From Sphaerisporangium krabiense (GTDB taxonomy: Bacteria; Actinomycetota; Actinomycetes; Streptosporangiales; Streptosporangiaceae), in assembly GCF_014200435.1 (NCBI RefSeq), contig NZ_JACHBR010000001.1, positions 4,771,001 to 4,835,000 on the forward strand: 64,000 nt of DNA, written 5' to 3'. Position numbers and translations under genes: made by a program. Each line of letters starts with the position of its first letter. The first letter of the stretch is position 1. Of this stretch, positions 34,767 through 45,435 are shown piece by piece. The notes beneath the pieces were generated by a model, which saw only the letters and a list, made by a program, of their open reading frames with translations, was not told the origin of the DNA and did not search any database.

Positions 34767-36626
34767 TCACGCGACCGGTGAGGTTCCCTCGGCCCGCGCG
34801 ACCACCGCGCGGGCGAGCCCGATCAGCGCCCCGGGAGGCGGCGGCCCCGCGGGCGATCGGACGTGGACGGCGAAGGCGCCCTGGGACGTCCGCGCCGCCA
34901 CCACGCCCGGGTAGAGCATGGCGCGCCCGCCCATGCCGGGGACCGGCCGCCCCTTCTCGCGGCTGAGCGTCCCGCCGAGGGCGATCAGGAAGACGGCCCG
35001 GGGCCCGGCGGCGGCGTGCACGTCCACGGTCACCGGGGTGGCCCCGGTCGCCTCGTACCGGCACGAGCGCACGGCGAGCCAGGGCGGCATGGGCGTGTCG
35101 CCCGCCCACGCCCCGGCGGGGCCGAAGGGGACGCCGAGCGCCCGGCGCAGGTCGGCGGGGGTGACGAGCGAGGCCGGGCCGCCGGGCTCCTCCTCGTCCC
35201 GGCGGCGGGACGCGGCGCCGAACACGGAGACCTCCCCGAGGTTCTCCGGGGCCTCCAGCAGGTGCTCGCCGGTGTCGTCGTAGGACGCGGCGCCGCGGTG
35301 GCGTGAGCCGGTGAGCACCTCCACGGCCTCGACCCAGCCGGTCCTGCGTCCCACGCGCGCCCGCACCAGGTCCCCCTCGGCGAGGGGCCGCCACAGCTCC
35401 TCGGCGATGCCGTACGCCTTCACCTCGCGCGTGCGGCCGTCGTCCAGCGCGAGCCAGTAGGCGTACTTCGGATCGTCGTCGCCGCCCACCCGGAACCGGC
35501 GCAGCCGCACGATCTGCCCCTCGGCCTCCGCCTTGGTGGTGAGGTCCGCCAGGACGCGGTAGATCGGCACGCCGGCCGTCAGCCCGGCGGCCAGGACGGC
35601 CACGGGCAGGTTCAGGGACCCCGGCCAGTCGAACACGGCGGAGCCGACGACGCCGAGCAGCCAGGTCCAGAAGCCGCAGAAGAACGCGGCGGCGAGCGCG
35701 GCGAACACGATCGGGCCCGGCGGGCGGCCCCACAGGAACCGGCGAGGGTAGGTCACCGTGACCACGTGCCACATGCCGCCGAAATCGGACCAGGCGCGCC
35801 GGTCGTCGGCGGGACGGCCGATCGGCAGGCTCGCCACGGCCCGGCCCGCCAAGCCCAGGGCGGCGGCGTAGGCCAGGTGCCGCCCCCAGATCGTGACGGC
35901 GGCGGCGGGCCGCTCGGCGAACCCCTCGCCCGCCGCCAGGTGCGCGCGCACGCCCATCCAGTACCCGGCCACGCGCGCGCCCTCGGCGGTGCCGCGCTCG
36001 CCGTTCAGCCTGCCCATCAGCGCGACCAGCGCGCCGAACCCCAGGACCGCCGCGGCGAAGCCCCCGTCGCCGTCCGAGGAGGAGGAGTGCGTGGTGACGC
36101 TCACGGCGACCCCGAGCGCTCCGGCGGGCACGGCCGCGGCGGCGGTCAGCACGGCCGCCTGGACCCGGTTCCAGCGCGGGCGCGACAGGCCCTTCTCGCG
36201 CGCCTCCGCGATCACCTTCTTCCTGAAGCTCTTCCACCAGCGGCCGAGGTTGCGGGAGCCCTCCGCGAGCGCTCCCGTGGCCACCACGCCGTCGGTCGCC
36301 AGGGACCGCACATGGTCGTACACGAGCTTCTCGTAGGGCCGCAGCGGCGTCCCGGGCACGCGGAGCCGCACCAGGGACAGTTCGGGCCCGATCTCCTCGA
36401 TCTGGACGGCCCCCCGCGCCGCCAGGTCCAGCAGGGTGGCCGCCACGGCCTCGTCGCCGAGCCGCACGCCGCCGGTGATCAGGCCGACCAGCGCGGGCGA
36501 CTCCTCGCGCAGCTCCGCGGTGGCGGGGCCGGGGACGACGGCCGGGGTGCGGGTGGCGGCGGCCAGCGCCGCCAGAAGCAGCAGCCACAGGCCGGCGGCG
36601 ACCGCGGCGGCGACGAAGAAGACCAT
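34767..36626 (-). CDS. DUF2207-type membrane protein
   Basis: This 619-residue protein has an N-terminal helix (residues 1-24), a cytosolic segment with SPALVGLITGGVRLGDEAV that is characteristic of DUF2207, a hydrophobic pair near 155-205 and another near 285-330. A soluble C-terminal half follows. The usual extracellular beta domain of DUF2207 proteins seems reduced. It lies 15 bp after the LemA gene. LemA and DUF2207 proteins often co-occur, suggesting a membrane complex of unknown function. Confidence 0.82.
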   Translation of the reverse strand: MVFFVAAAVAAGLWLLLLAALAAATRTPAVVPGPATAELREESPALVGLITGGVRLGDEAVAATLLDLAARGAVQIEEIGPELSLVRLRVPGTPLRPYEKLVYDHVRSLATDGVVATGALAEGSRNLGRWWKSFRKKVIAEAREKGLSRPRWNRVQAAVLTAAAAVPAGALGVAVSVTTHSSSSDGDGGFAAAVLGFGALVALMGRLNGERGTAEGARVAGYWMGVRAHLAAGEGFAERPAAAVTIWGRHLAYAAALGLAGRAVASLPIGRPADDRRAWSDFGGMWHVVTVTYPRRFLWGRPPGPIVFAALAAAFFCGFWTWLLGVVGSAVFDWPGSLNLPVAVLAAGLTAGVPIYRVLADLTTKAEAEGQIVRLRRFRVGGDDDPKYAYWLALDDGRTREVKAYGIAEELWRPLAEGDLVRARVGRRTGWVEAVEVLTGSRHRGAASYDDTGEHLLEAPENLGEVSVFGAASRRRDEEEPGGPASLVTPADLRRALGVPFGPAGAWAGDTPMPPWLAVRSCRYEATGATPVTVDVHAAAGPRAVFLIALGGTLSREKGRPVPGMGGRAMLYPGVVAARTSQGAFAVHVRSPAGPPPPGALIGLARAVVARAEGTSPVA

Positions 36627-36641
36627 GGTCGGGGAAACGGC

Positions 36642-37202
36642 CTAGAAGCGGACCTGGACCGGGCCGCGCTCCTCGCCGGGAGCCTGGAAGTACTCCCGTT
36701 CCCGGAAGCCCGCCATGCCCGCCACGACGTTCGCGGGAACGGTCTGGATGCCGTTGTTGTAGGCCAGGACGGCGTCGTTGTAGTACTGCCGCGCGTAGGC
36801 GATGCGGTTCTCGCCGTTGGCCAGCTCGTCCTGCAGGGCCGCGAAGTTCCGGTCCGCCTTCAGCGCGGGGTAGGCCTCCGAGACGGCGAAGAGGCCGCGC
36901 AGCGCGCCGGTCAGCATGTTCTCGGCCACGGCCTGGTCCTGGGGGCCGTGGGCGGAGGCCGCCTGACGCCGGGCCGCGGTCACGGCCTCCAGGGTGCCGC
37001 GCTCGTGCGCCGCGTACCCCTTGACGGTCTCGACCAGGTTCGGGATCAGGTCGTGGCGGCGCTTGAGCTGCACGTCGATCTGCGCCCAGGCGTTGTCGAC
37101 GGCTCCCCGCCTCCGGACCAGGCCGTTGTAGGCGCCGACGGCGGCGAAGACGAGGAGGGCGAAGAGGAGGGCGAGGGCGCCGGCGGCGACGAGGGCGATC
37201 AA
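36642..37202 (-). CDS. LemA-family membrane protein
   Basis: This 186-residue protein has one N-terminal helix, then the diagnostic YNGLVRRRGAVDNAWAQIDV and QLKRRHDLIPNLVETVKGYA. The remainder is a long helical hairpin (LNG fold). TTG 37202 is chosen because GGGAGG lies six bases before it and the product then starts as typical LemA proteins do; ATG 37238 would add 12 residues. It is the first gene of the LemA/DUF2207/unknown operon. Molecular function of LemA is not known. Confidence 0.92.
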   Translation of the reverse strand: MIALVAAGALALLFALLVFAAVGAYNGLVRRRGAVDNAWAQIDVQLKRRHDLIPNLVETVKGYAAHERGTLEAVTAARRQAASAHGPQDQAVAENMLTGALRGLFAVSEAYPALKADRNFAALQDELANGENRIAYARQYYNDAVLAYNNGIQTVPANVVAGMAGFREREYFQAPGEERGPVQVRF

Positions 37203-37376
37203 GGAGGGCCTCCCGGGCGTACGGGACGGCGCGCACATCCGCCGTATCCGGCCGTGCGGCGGGCCGCCGTCCTGCTCGGCTCCCATGAGACCCGCCCGGG
37301 CTTGCAGCGTGCTTACAGCGCGCTGAAGCCGTCACCGCCCGCCCGGCTCATGGCCGGGCGGGCAGGGCTCGGGCGG

Positions 37377-39944
<2,568 letters not shown>

Positions 39945-40154
39945 ATCCGCTCCTCTTCACAAATCTCCCCCGCCCCTTCGCGAGAGGAATGCATGAATCC
40001 TGCCACGTCGGTCGCGCGAATGCCGCACCGGAAGGGGCTCTTTCCCCCGGTGAGGGGCTTACGCCGACCGCGAAGCACGCTCCGGGAGACTCCTTCCCGA
40101 CCGGGAGGAGTGAGGAAAGTCAGGAATTGGGCAAGCCGTCACCGCTCCTCACGG

Positions 40155-40177
40155 GGTATCGGTCACTGTCCGATACC
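40155..40177. promoter_or_regulatory. Inverted repeat GGTATCGG-N7-CCGATACC
   Basis: The exact 8-bp arms at 40155-40162 and 40170-40177 lie about 60 bp upstream of the SigR-type promoter. The sequence suits a dimeric regulator of either divergent gene. Confidence 0.5.
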
Positions 40178-40238
40178 GGTGATGTCAGTGGTACAGAAGG
40201 GACGATCACCGCCATTTCCATTCCCTATCAAATTTGCA

Positions 40239-40265
40239 GGGAATAGAGTCGTGGTGCTAGGGGTT
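40239..40265 (+). promoter_or_regulatory. SigR/SigH-type thiol-stress promoter
   Basis: GGGAAT at 40239-40244, then exactly 18 nt, then GTT at 40263-40265 matches the published GGAAT-N18-GTT consensus of actinobacterial SigR/SigH. The start codon is 39 nt downstream. The M. tuberculosis homologue Rv2466c belongs to the SigH regulon, which supports the call. Confidence 0.8.
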
Positions 40266-40304
40266 GTCGCACGTGCTACTGGAACAACGAGCAGGAAGAC
40301 GGCC

Positions 40305-40961
40305 ATGACTGAACGAATCCCGGTGGACTTCTGGTTCGATCCGATCTGCCCATGGGCGTGGATGACGTCGCGCTGGGTCCACGAGGTCGCCGCCGTGCGG
40401 CCGATCGAACCGCGCTGGCACATCATGAGCCTCGCCGTGCTGAACGAGGGCAAGGACGTCTCCCCGGAGTACAAGGAGATCCTCAAGCACGCCATCAAGC
40501 CCGTCCGCGTGCTCCAGGCCGCGGCCGAGAAGTACGGCGAGGGCGTCCTCGGCTCCCTGTACACCGAGCTCGGGACCCGCATCCACAACCAGGGACGGCT
40601 CAAGTCCGCCGAGATCGGCGGCGCGGAGGAGGGCTCCGGCGTCTCCGAGGTGTTCCGCGAGGTCGTCGGGGAGGCCCTGGAGGCCGCGGGACTGGACCCG
40701 GCCCTCACCGAGGCCGCGACCACCACCCAGTACGACGAGGCCGTGCGCCGGTCGCACGAGCGCGGCATCGGACTCGTCGGCCAGGAGGTCGGCACCCCCG
40801 TCATCGCCGTGGACGAGGTGGCCTTCTTCGGGCCCGTCGTCTCCCCGGCTCCCAAGGGCGAGGACGCCGCCAAGCTCTGGGACGGGGTGCTGCTCGTCGC
40901 GCGGACCGACGGCTTCTTCGAACTGAAGCGCTCGCGCACCCGCTCCCCGATCTTCGACTGA
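40305..40961 (+). CDS. Mycothiol-type DsbA-like reductase (Rv2466c-like) with a single active-site cysteine
   Basis: This 218-residue thioredoxin-fold protein begins PVDFWFDPICPWAWMTSRWV, closely like M. tuberculosis Rv2466c. It shares HIMSLAVLNEG, the GTRIHNQG segment and the cis-proline in GTPVIAV. Rv2466c has a CPWC motif; here it is CPWA, so the resolving cysteine is missing and a monothiol, mycothiol-dependent mechanism is implied. It lies behind a SigR/SigH-type promoter, fitting an oxidative or thiol-stress role. The ATG at 40305 is supported by the family's N-terminus. Confidence 0.92.
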   Translation: MTERIPVDFWFDPICPWAWMTSRWVHEVAAVRPIEPRWHIMSLAVLNEGKDVSPEYKEILKHAIKPVRVLQAAAEKYGEGVLGSLYTELGTRIHNQGRLKSAEIGGAEEGSGVSEVFREVVGEALEAAGLDPALTEAATTTQYDEAVRRSHERGIGLVGQEVGTPVIAVDEVAFFGPVVSPAPKGEDAAKLWDGVLLVARTDGFFELKRSRTRSPIFD

Positions 40962-41089
40962 CCCGCCCGGGCGCGCCGGAGGGTTGCGGCGCTCCGGCGC
41001 CCATGGTCGACTCCGCAACAGAGCCCGCGGACGGCGGTTCCGATCAGGGATACGAGCCGGCCGGGCGGGCGACAGGGAAGGGCGGTGCC

Positions 41090-41536
41090 ATGGAGCGGGG
41101 CGGGCGGCGGGCGGGCGCGTTCGAGGTCGCGCTGGCGCTGGGCGGCCTGCTGCTGGTGGTGCTCGCCCTGCAGAGCGCGGGCCCCGCGCTCGCGGCGCTG
41201 CGCGGCGACGGCACGCACGGCACCTTCACCGCGCGCCGGCTGGAGTGCGTCCAGCACCCGGGCCACGAGCAGTGCGCCTGGCTCGGCGCCTTCCGGCCCG
41301 CCGGCGGCGGGACCCTGCGGGAGGACGTCGCGTTCTACGGCGCCGAGCGGGACACCTTCACGGCCGGGGCATCCTCGCCCGCGTTCGACACCGGCAGGCG
41401 CGGCCACGTGTACGGCCCCGGGGGCTCCAACGAGTGGGTGGTCGTCGCGGCGATGCTGCTCGCCGGCCTGGCCCTCATGGCGTGGCCCCTGCTGCGCCCG
41501 CGCCGCCGCCGGCCCGCGCCGGCGGTGGACTCCTGA
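41090..41536 (+). CDS. Two-helix membrane protein of unknown function
   Basis: In this 148-residue protein helix 1 (residues 11-33) and helix 2 (about 115-137) flank an 80-residue extracytoplasmic segment with two cysteines (ECVQHPGHEQCAWLG) that could form a disulfide. The C-terminus is basic. GGGAAGGG precedes the ATG. Similar small membrane proteins are common in this order, but I cannot name the family. It converges with def, 3 bp apart. Confidence 0.75.
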   Translation: MERGGRRAGAFEVALALGGLLLVVLALQSAGPALAALRGDGTHGTFTARRLECVQHPGHEQCAWLGAFRPAGGGTLREDVAFYGAERDTFTAGASSPAFDTGRRGHVYGPGGSNEWVVVAAMLLAGLALMAWPLLRPRRRRPAPAVDS

Positions 41537-41539
41537 GCG

Positions 41540-42028
41540 TCAGGGCGCCTGCAGCAGGATCTTGCGCGCCGCGTCCTTGGTCAGGCGGTCGACGTACAGG
41601 ACGCCTTCGAGGTGGTCGAACTCGTGCTGGAAGCAGCGGGCCAGCAGGCCGCGCGCCTTCACCCGCAGCGGCCGCCCGAGCCGGTCGTACCCGGTGACGG
41701 TCACGCCCGCGGCGCGCGGCGTGCGCGCGTAGAGGGGCTTGCCGGTCGCGCGGCCGGGCACCGATAGGCACCCCTCCTCGTCCAGCACCTCCTCGGCGTC
41801 GTCGACGGTCAGCTCGGGGTTGATCACGTGCCCCTTGCGCCCGGCGGCGTCGTAGACGAAGAGCCGCCGGGACACGCCGATCTGCGGCGCGGCGAGCCCG
41901 ACGCCGTCGGCGGCGTACATGGCCTCCATCATCTCGTCGACGAGCCTGCGAAGATCTCTGTCGAACTCCGTGACCGGCTCGGCGGGGGTGCGCAGGACGG
42001 GGTCGCCGATCACGCGGATCTCGCGCAT
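41540..42028 (-). CDS. def: Peptide deformylase
   Basis: This 162-residue metalloenzyme has the three PDF motifs: GVGLAAPQI (residues 42-50), EGCLSVPG with the metal-binding cysteine, and QHEFDHLEG with the two histidines and catalytic glutamate. It removes the N-formyl group from nascent proteins. AGGAGAT lies five bases before the ATG. Divergent from rpiB. It may be one of several deformylases in the genome, since no fmt is adjacent. Confidence 0.97.
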   Translation of the reverse strand: MREIRVIGDPVLRTPAEPVTEFDRDLRRLVDEMMEAMYAADGVGLAAPQIGVSRRLFVYDAAGRKGHVINPELTVDDAEEVLDEEGCLSVPGRATGKPLYARTPRAAGVTVTGYDRLGRPLRVKARGLLARCFQHEFDHLEGVLYVDRLTKDAARKILLQAP

Positions 42029-42152
42029 GAAGATCTCCTGTAAGAGGTCAACCAGCCTAGTGGCTCTTACTGTATCGGAATAAGCGCCGGTCCAGGGCCC
42101 CGCGCCGAAGCGGGACGGCGCGGCCCGGCGGCTCGTTCCGCGGCGAGGATGC

Positions 42153-42158
42153 GAGAAT
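42153..42158 (+). promoter_or_regulatory. Putative -10 box for leaderless rpiB
   Basis: GAGAAT, preceded by TGC, ends 6 nt before the GTG start. There is no ribosome-binding site, so transcription may start at the start codon. Confidence 0.4.
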
Positions 42159-42164
42159 GGGCCC

Positions 42165-42632
42165 GTGCGCGTCTACATCGCCGCCGACCACGCCGGCTAT
42201 GAACTCAAGAACCATCTGGTCTCGACACTGAAGGAGCGTGGCCACGAGGTCGTAGACGAAGGCCCCTTCGTCTACGACGCCGAGGACGACTATCCGATCT
42301 TCATCCTCCGCGCCGCCGAGGCGGTCTCCAGCGACGAGGGCAGCCTCGGCGTGGTGATCGGCGGCTCCGGCAACGGCGAGCAGATCGCGGCGAACAAGGT
42401 GCGCGGCATCCGGGCGGCCCTGGCCTGGAGCGCCGAGACCGCCGAGCTCGCCCGCCGCCACAACGACGCGAACGTCATCAGCCTGGGCGCGCGCATGCAC
42501 TCCGCGGAGGAGGCCGCGCGGTTCGTGCAGGTCTTCCTGGACACCCCGTTCTCCGGCGACGAGCGCCACCGGCGGCGCATCGCCCAGATCGCCGCCTACG
42601 AGGCCACCGGCACGATTCCGCCGCTCCCCTAG
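42165..42632 (+). CDS. rpiB: Ribose-5-phosphate isomerase B
   Basis: This 155-residue protein opens VYIAADHAGYELKNHL, typical of RpiB, and has GVVIGGSGNGEQIAANKV. As in the mycobacterial subgroup, the catalytic-site cysteine of E. coli RpiB is absent (SGNG instead of a cysteine-bearing loop) and a glutamate probably serves as base. It interconverts ribose-5-phosphate and ribulose-5-phosphate in the pentose phosphate pathway. The start is GTG 42165. Confidence 0.95.
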   Translation: MRVYIAADHAGYELKNHLVSTLKERGHEVVDEGPFVYDAEDDYPIFILRAAEAVSSDEGSLGVVIGGSGNGEQIAANKVRGIRAALAWSAETAELARRHNDANVISLGARMHSAEEAARFVQVFLDTPFSGDERHRRRIAQIAAYEATGTIPPLP

Positions 42633-42691
42633 AGCGGTCCCCGCCTGCTACCGAGGGCGCCTCGCGGTCCGCGGGGCGCCCTCAGGCGTGT

Positions 42692-42889
42692 TCAGCCGCG
42701 GCGGCGGCCCTCGGCCCTGCGCGCGGGCTCGGCGCCGCGCTCGCCCCTCTTCTGGACGTCCGCCTTGCGCGCGGCCTCGTCCCGCAGCGGCCGGCGGTCG
42801 GCGGCGTCCTGCTGCTCGTCGGAGGGACGCGACACGTCACGTGCCCGCATCGCCGTGATCGGGGTGATCTGCAAGCTCTGGAGTGCCAT
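42692..42889 (-). CDS. Small highly charged protein
   Basis: A 65-residue frame opens MALQSLQITPITAMRARDVS and continues as an Arg/Glu/Asp-rich, low-complexity tail. It is probably disordered. No ribosome-binding site is well placed, so the evidence for translation is composition and the plausible N-terminus only. Located between rpiB (convergent) and the Eis-like gene. Confidence 0.45.
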   Translation of the reverse strand: MALQSLQITPITAMRARDVSRPSDEQQDAADRRPLRDEAARKADVQKRGERGAEPARRAEGRRRG

Positions 42890-42939
42890 GTCCAGATCGT
42901 ATGCCTCCGTACTGGATCGGCCCGGGTAGCGGCGGGGGC

Positions 42940-44193
42940 TCAGAAGATGAGCCCTCCCCAGGGGCGGGTCTCCCACTGCATCGCCGCCGACAGCGCGCGG
43001 ACGGCCCCCGGGCGGACCTCGCGGACGACACCCGCGGACAGGAAGGCGCCGAGCGCGCGCCCGCCCAGGTAGGCGGCCCCGAGCACGTCCACGGGCAGCT
43101 CGACGTCGGCGGGGTCGCCGGTCCTCTCGCACGTGGCGCCGGTGGTGTCGGCCGACAGCCGCCAGCGCCCGGCGTTCCACGGGCAGACCGGGTCGGCGAC
43201 GTCGATGACGACGTCCACGGGCGCGGAGTAGGCCCGGTACGGCATCGCCCGCCCGACGTCCACCACGCGCGCCCACAGCTCGTCCAGCCATCCGGCGTTC
43301 AGCGCGCGGGGTTCGGCGAGCAGGTGGATGATCGGGTCGTCCACGGGCCGGTTGCGCGCGAAGACCCTGGAGCACAGGTCGCGGTCCAGCACGTGCCGCC
43401 ACAGCAGCGCGTACGCCGCCGGGTCCACACCGAACAGGTCGTCCACCTGCACCTCGCCGTCGGGCACGTCGTGCTCGGTGAAGCTCGGCTTGATGCGGAA
43501 CAGGGCGTAGCCGCGCGGCCCGGCGTCGTCCTCGGCCACCACGCAGCGCAGCGAGTTCCTGCCCCTGCGGGCCTCCTCGTCGTCGGCCAGCACCGCGTCC
43601 CACATCGCCGGGCCCCGGGCGTACAGGCCGGGACGGCTCGGCATCACGGCCTCGAACACCTTCTCGAGGTCGGCGCGCGCCTCGGCCGGGCGTACGACGC
43701 GCAACCGCAGCCCGGGATCATTCGGGGCGTGCGGCGCGAACTCCGAGCCGCGCCGCGGGATGTGGAAGAACAGGCTGTCGGCGGCCCTGCCGTAGCCGAA
43801 CCTGCCGTAGATGGCCGCCTCGGCGGCGTACAGCAGCGCGACCGGCTCGCCCCCCTCGTGCAGGTCGGTGAGCTGGCGTCGCATGAGCCGGCTGAGGATC
43901 CCCTGACGCCGGTGGGAGGGCAGTACGCATACCGCCGTCACCCCGCACACCGGGCGGGGGCCGCCGGGCAGCGTCATCGTGAAGCTCAGGCCCCCCGCCG
44001 TGCCCACCAGCCGGTCGCCGTCGAAGGCGCCGAGCGAGCGCTCGAACTCCGTCACGGCCTTGAACCGGTCCCTTCTGGCGGGGCCGAAGTCGGCCCCGAA
44101 GGCCTCCTCGTCCACCTCGATCCAGCGGTCCCATTCCGACTCTTGGATGGGGCGGATGACCGGTTCCGGCCGGGGATTTGGTTCGGTGTTCAT
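42940..44193 (-). CDS. Eis-like GNAT N-acetyltransferase
   Basis: This 417-residue Eis-family protein has GNAT domain 1 with VTAVCVLPSHRRQGILSRLM (residues 83-102), a second degenerate GNAT domain, and a C-terminal SCP2-like sterol-carrier fold. AAIYGRFGYGRAADS is typical of the family, and the terminal WGGLIF supplies the C-terminal carboxylate. It may acetylate aminoglycosides or protein amines. The ATG at 44193 is supported by a TAACGT -10 element seven bases upstream (44206-44201), implying a leaderless transcript. Confidence 0.9.
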   Translation of the reverse strand: MNTEPNPRPEPVIRPIQESEWDRWIEVDEEAFGADFGPARRDRFKAVTEFERSLGAFDGDRLVGTAGGLSFTMTLPGGPRPVCGVTAVCVLPSHRRQGILSRLMRRQLTDLHEGGEPVALLYAAEAAIYGRFGYGRAADSLFFHIPRRGSEFAPHAPNDPGLRLRVVRPAEARADLEKVFEAVMPSRPGLYARGPAMWDAVLADDEEARRGRNSLRCVVAEDDAGPRGYALFRIKPSFTEHDVPDGEVQVDDLFGVDPAAYALLWRHVLDRDLCSRVFARNRPVDDPIIHLLAEPRALNAGWLDELWARVVDVGRAMPYRAYSAPVDVVIDVADPVCPWNAGRWRLSADTTGATCERTGDPADVELPVDVLGAAYLGGRALGAFLSAGVVREVRPGAVRALSAAMQWETRPWGGLIF

Positions 44194-44200
44194 CCGATTA

Positions 44201-44206
44201 ACGTTA
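44201..44206 (-). promoter_or_regulatory. Putative -10 box for the leaderless Eis-like gene
   Basis: TAACGT on the minus strand fits TANNNT and ends 7 nt before the ATG, with no ribosome-binding site. It helps choose the start codon. Confidence 0.45.
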
Positions 44207-44312
44207 GGACCGGGCAAACCGGATCGGCCACCTAATATCCCCGTTTAATGATCAAGGTCTTGGTCAAGTCGGCTGCCCAAAGGGCCTGCTTGCGGATAGA
44301 GTCGAGCCCATC

Positions 44313-45428
44313 ATGAGTTCCCGTCCGGCGCCGCTGATCCCCCCGCGGCTCCGCGCGATCTTGGTACGGGTCCCGTTCCTCGTGCGGATCGTGCGATTCC
44401 TCCGCAGGGGGCCGCTGGCGCGTGACCGGAACCTTCTCATCACCCTGAGCGTCCTCACGCTGCTCCTCGGCGCGCTCGCCGCCCGGGTCTCCAGCGAGCT
44501 GTTCTCGCCCAGCCTCCTCGTCCTGGTCACCCTCGTCGGGGGGCTCCAGCTCCGGTTGCGCAGCCTGGTCGTCCTCATCGGCGCGGTCGGCGTCGCCCTG
44601 ACCTACATCGGCGTCGCGCTCGGGCCGCGCTCGGTCAGCCTCGGCCTGCTCGTCACCATCGGCTTCACCAGCGTGCTCGCGTTCCTGATGGCGCGCACGC
44701 GCGGCAAGCTCGGCGTCCAGGGGCTGCGCGGAGACGCCATGCTGCTGGAGCTGCGCGACCGGCTCAAGAGGCAGGGCGACCTGCCCGCGCTCTCCAAGGA
44801 CTGGGGCCAGCGCGTCGTGCTCAAGCAGGCGGGCGGCTCCTCCTTCGGCGGCGACTTCCTGGTCTCCACGCGCCACGACGACATCCTGGAGGTCGCGCTC
44901 GTCGACGTCTCGGGCAAGGGCGTGGACGCCGGCACGCGCGCCCTCATGCTCTCGGGCACCTTCGGCGGGCTGCTCGGCTCGGTGGAGTCGTTCCTTCCCG
45001 CCTGCAACGCCTACCTCCACCGCCAGCCCGAGGGGGAGGGGTTCGTCACGGCCGTCCACCTCCGGCTGGACCTGTCCACCGGGGCCTACGAGATCACCTC
45101 GGCCGGTCACCCTCCCGTGGTCAAGTTCGACGCGGGCACGGGCACCTGGCAGGTCTCGGCCGCCAAGGGGGTCGTGCTCGGCGTCGTCCCCGACCTGCAC
45201 TGCGAGCCCGACAACGGCGTGCTCCACAAGGGCGACGCGCTCATGCTCTACACCGACGGGCTCATCGAGCAGCCCGGGCGCGACATCGACTCCGGCCTCG
45301 ACCGCCTGCTCGGCGAGGCCGAGCGCCTGGTGCCGTCGGGCTTCTACGACGGCGCGCGGCCCCTGGTCAACTCCATGTCGGCGGGCCACAACGACGACTG
45401 CGCGCTGATCCTCATCTGGCGCCCCTGA
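44313..45428 (+). CDS. Membrane-anchored SpoIIE-type serine phosphatase (PP2C family)
   Basis: In this 371-residue protein three or four N-terminal helices lie within residues 40-135. A SpoIIE/RsbU phosphatase domain follows: GGDFLVSTRHDDILEVALVD, the metal-binding VDVSGKGVDAG, and SAGHPPVVKFDAG. It may dephosphorylate an anti-anti-sigma factor. TAGAGT (44297-44302) sits 10 nt before the ATG and there is no ribosome-binding site, so the leader is very short or absent. It converges with a LuxR-type response regulator, 7 bp apart. Confidence 0.9.
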   Translation: MSSRPAPLIPPRLRAILVRVPFLVRIVRFLRRGPLARDRNLLITLSVLTLLLGALAARVSSELFSPSLLVLVTLVGGLQLRLRSLVVLIGAVGVALTYIGVALGPRSVSLGLLVTIGFTSVLAFLMARTRGKLGVQGLRGDAMLLELRDRLKRQGDLPALSKDWGQRVVLKQAGGSSFGGDFLVSTRHDDILEVALVDVSGKGVDAGTRALMLSGTFGGLLGSVESFLPACNAYLHRQPEGEGFVTAVHLRLDLSTGAYEITSAGHPPVVKFDAGTGTWQVSAAKGVVLGVVPDLHCEPDNGVLHKGDALMLYTDGLIEQPGRDIDSGLDRLLGEAERLVPSGFYDGARPLVNSMSAGHNDDCALILIWRP

Positions 45429-45435
45429 GCCGGGC

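Larger units (their letters stand above)
39945..40304. other. Divergent regulatory region pepN / DsbA-like gene
   Basis: These 360 bp contain no convincing gene. They hold the SigR/SigH-type promoter at 40239-40265 and an 8-bp inverted repeat at 40155-40177. AT content rises toward the DsbA-like gene. No SigR-type promoter was found facing pepN. Confidence 0.7.
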
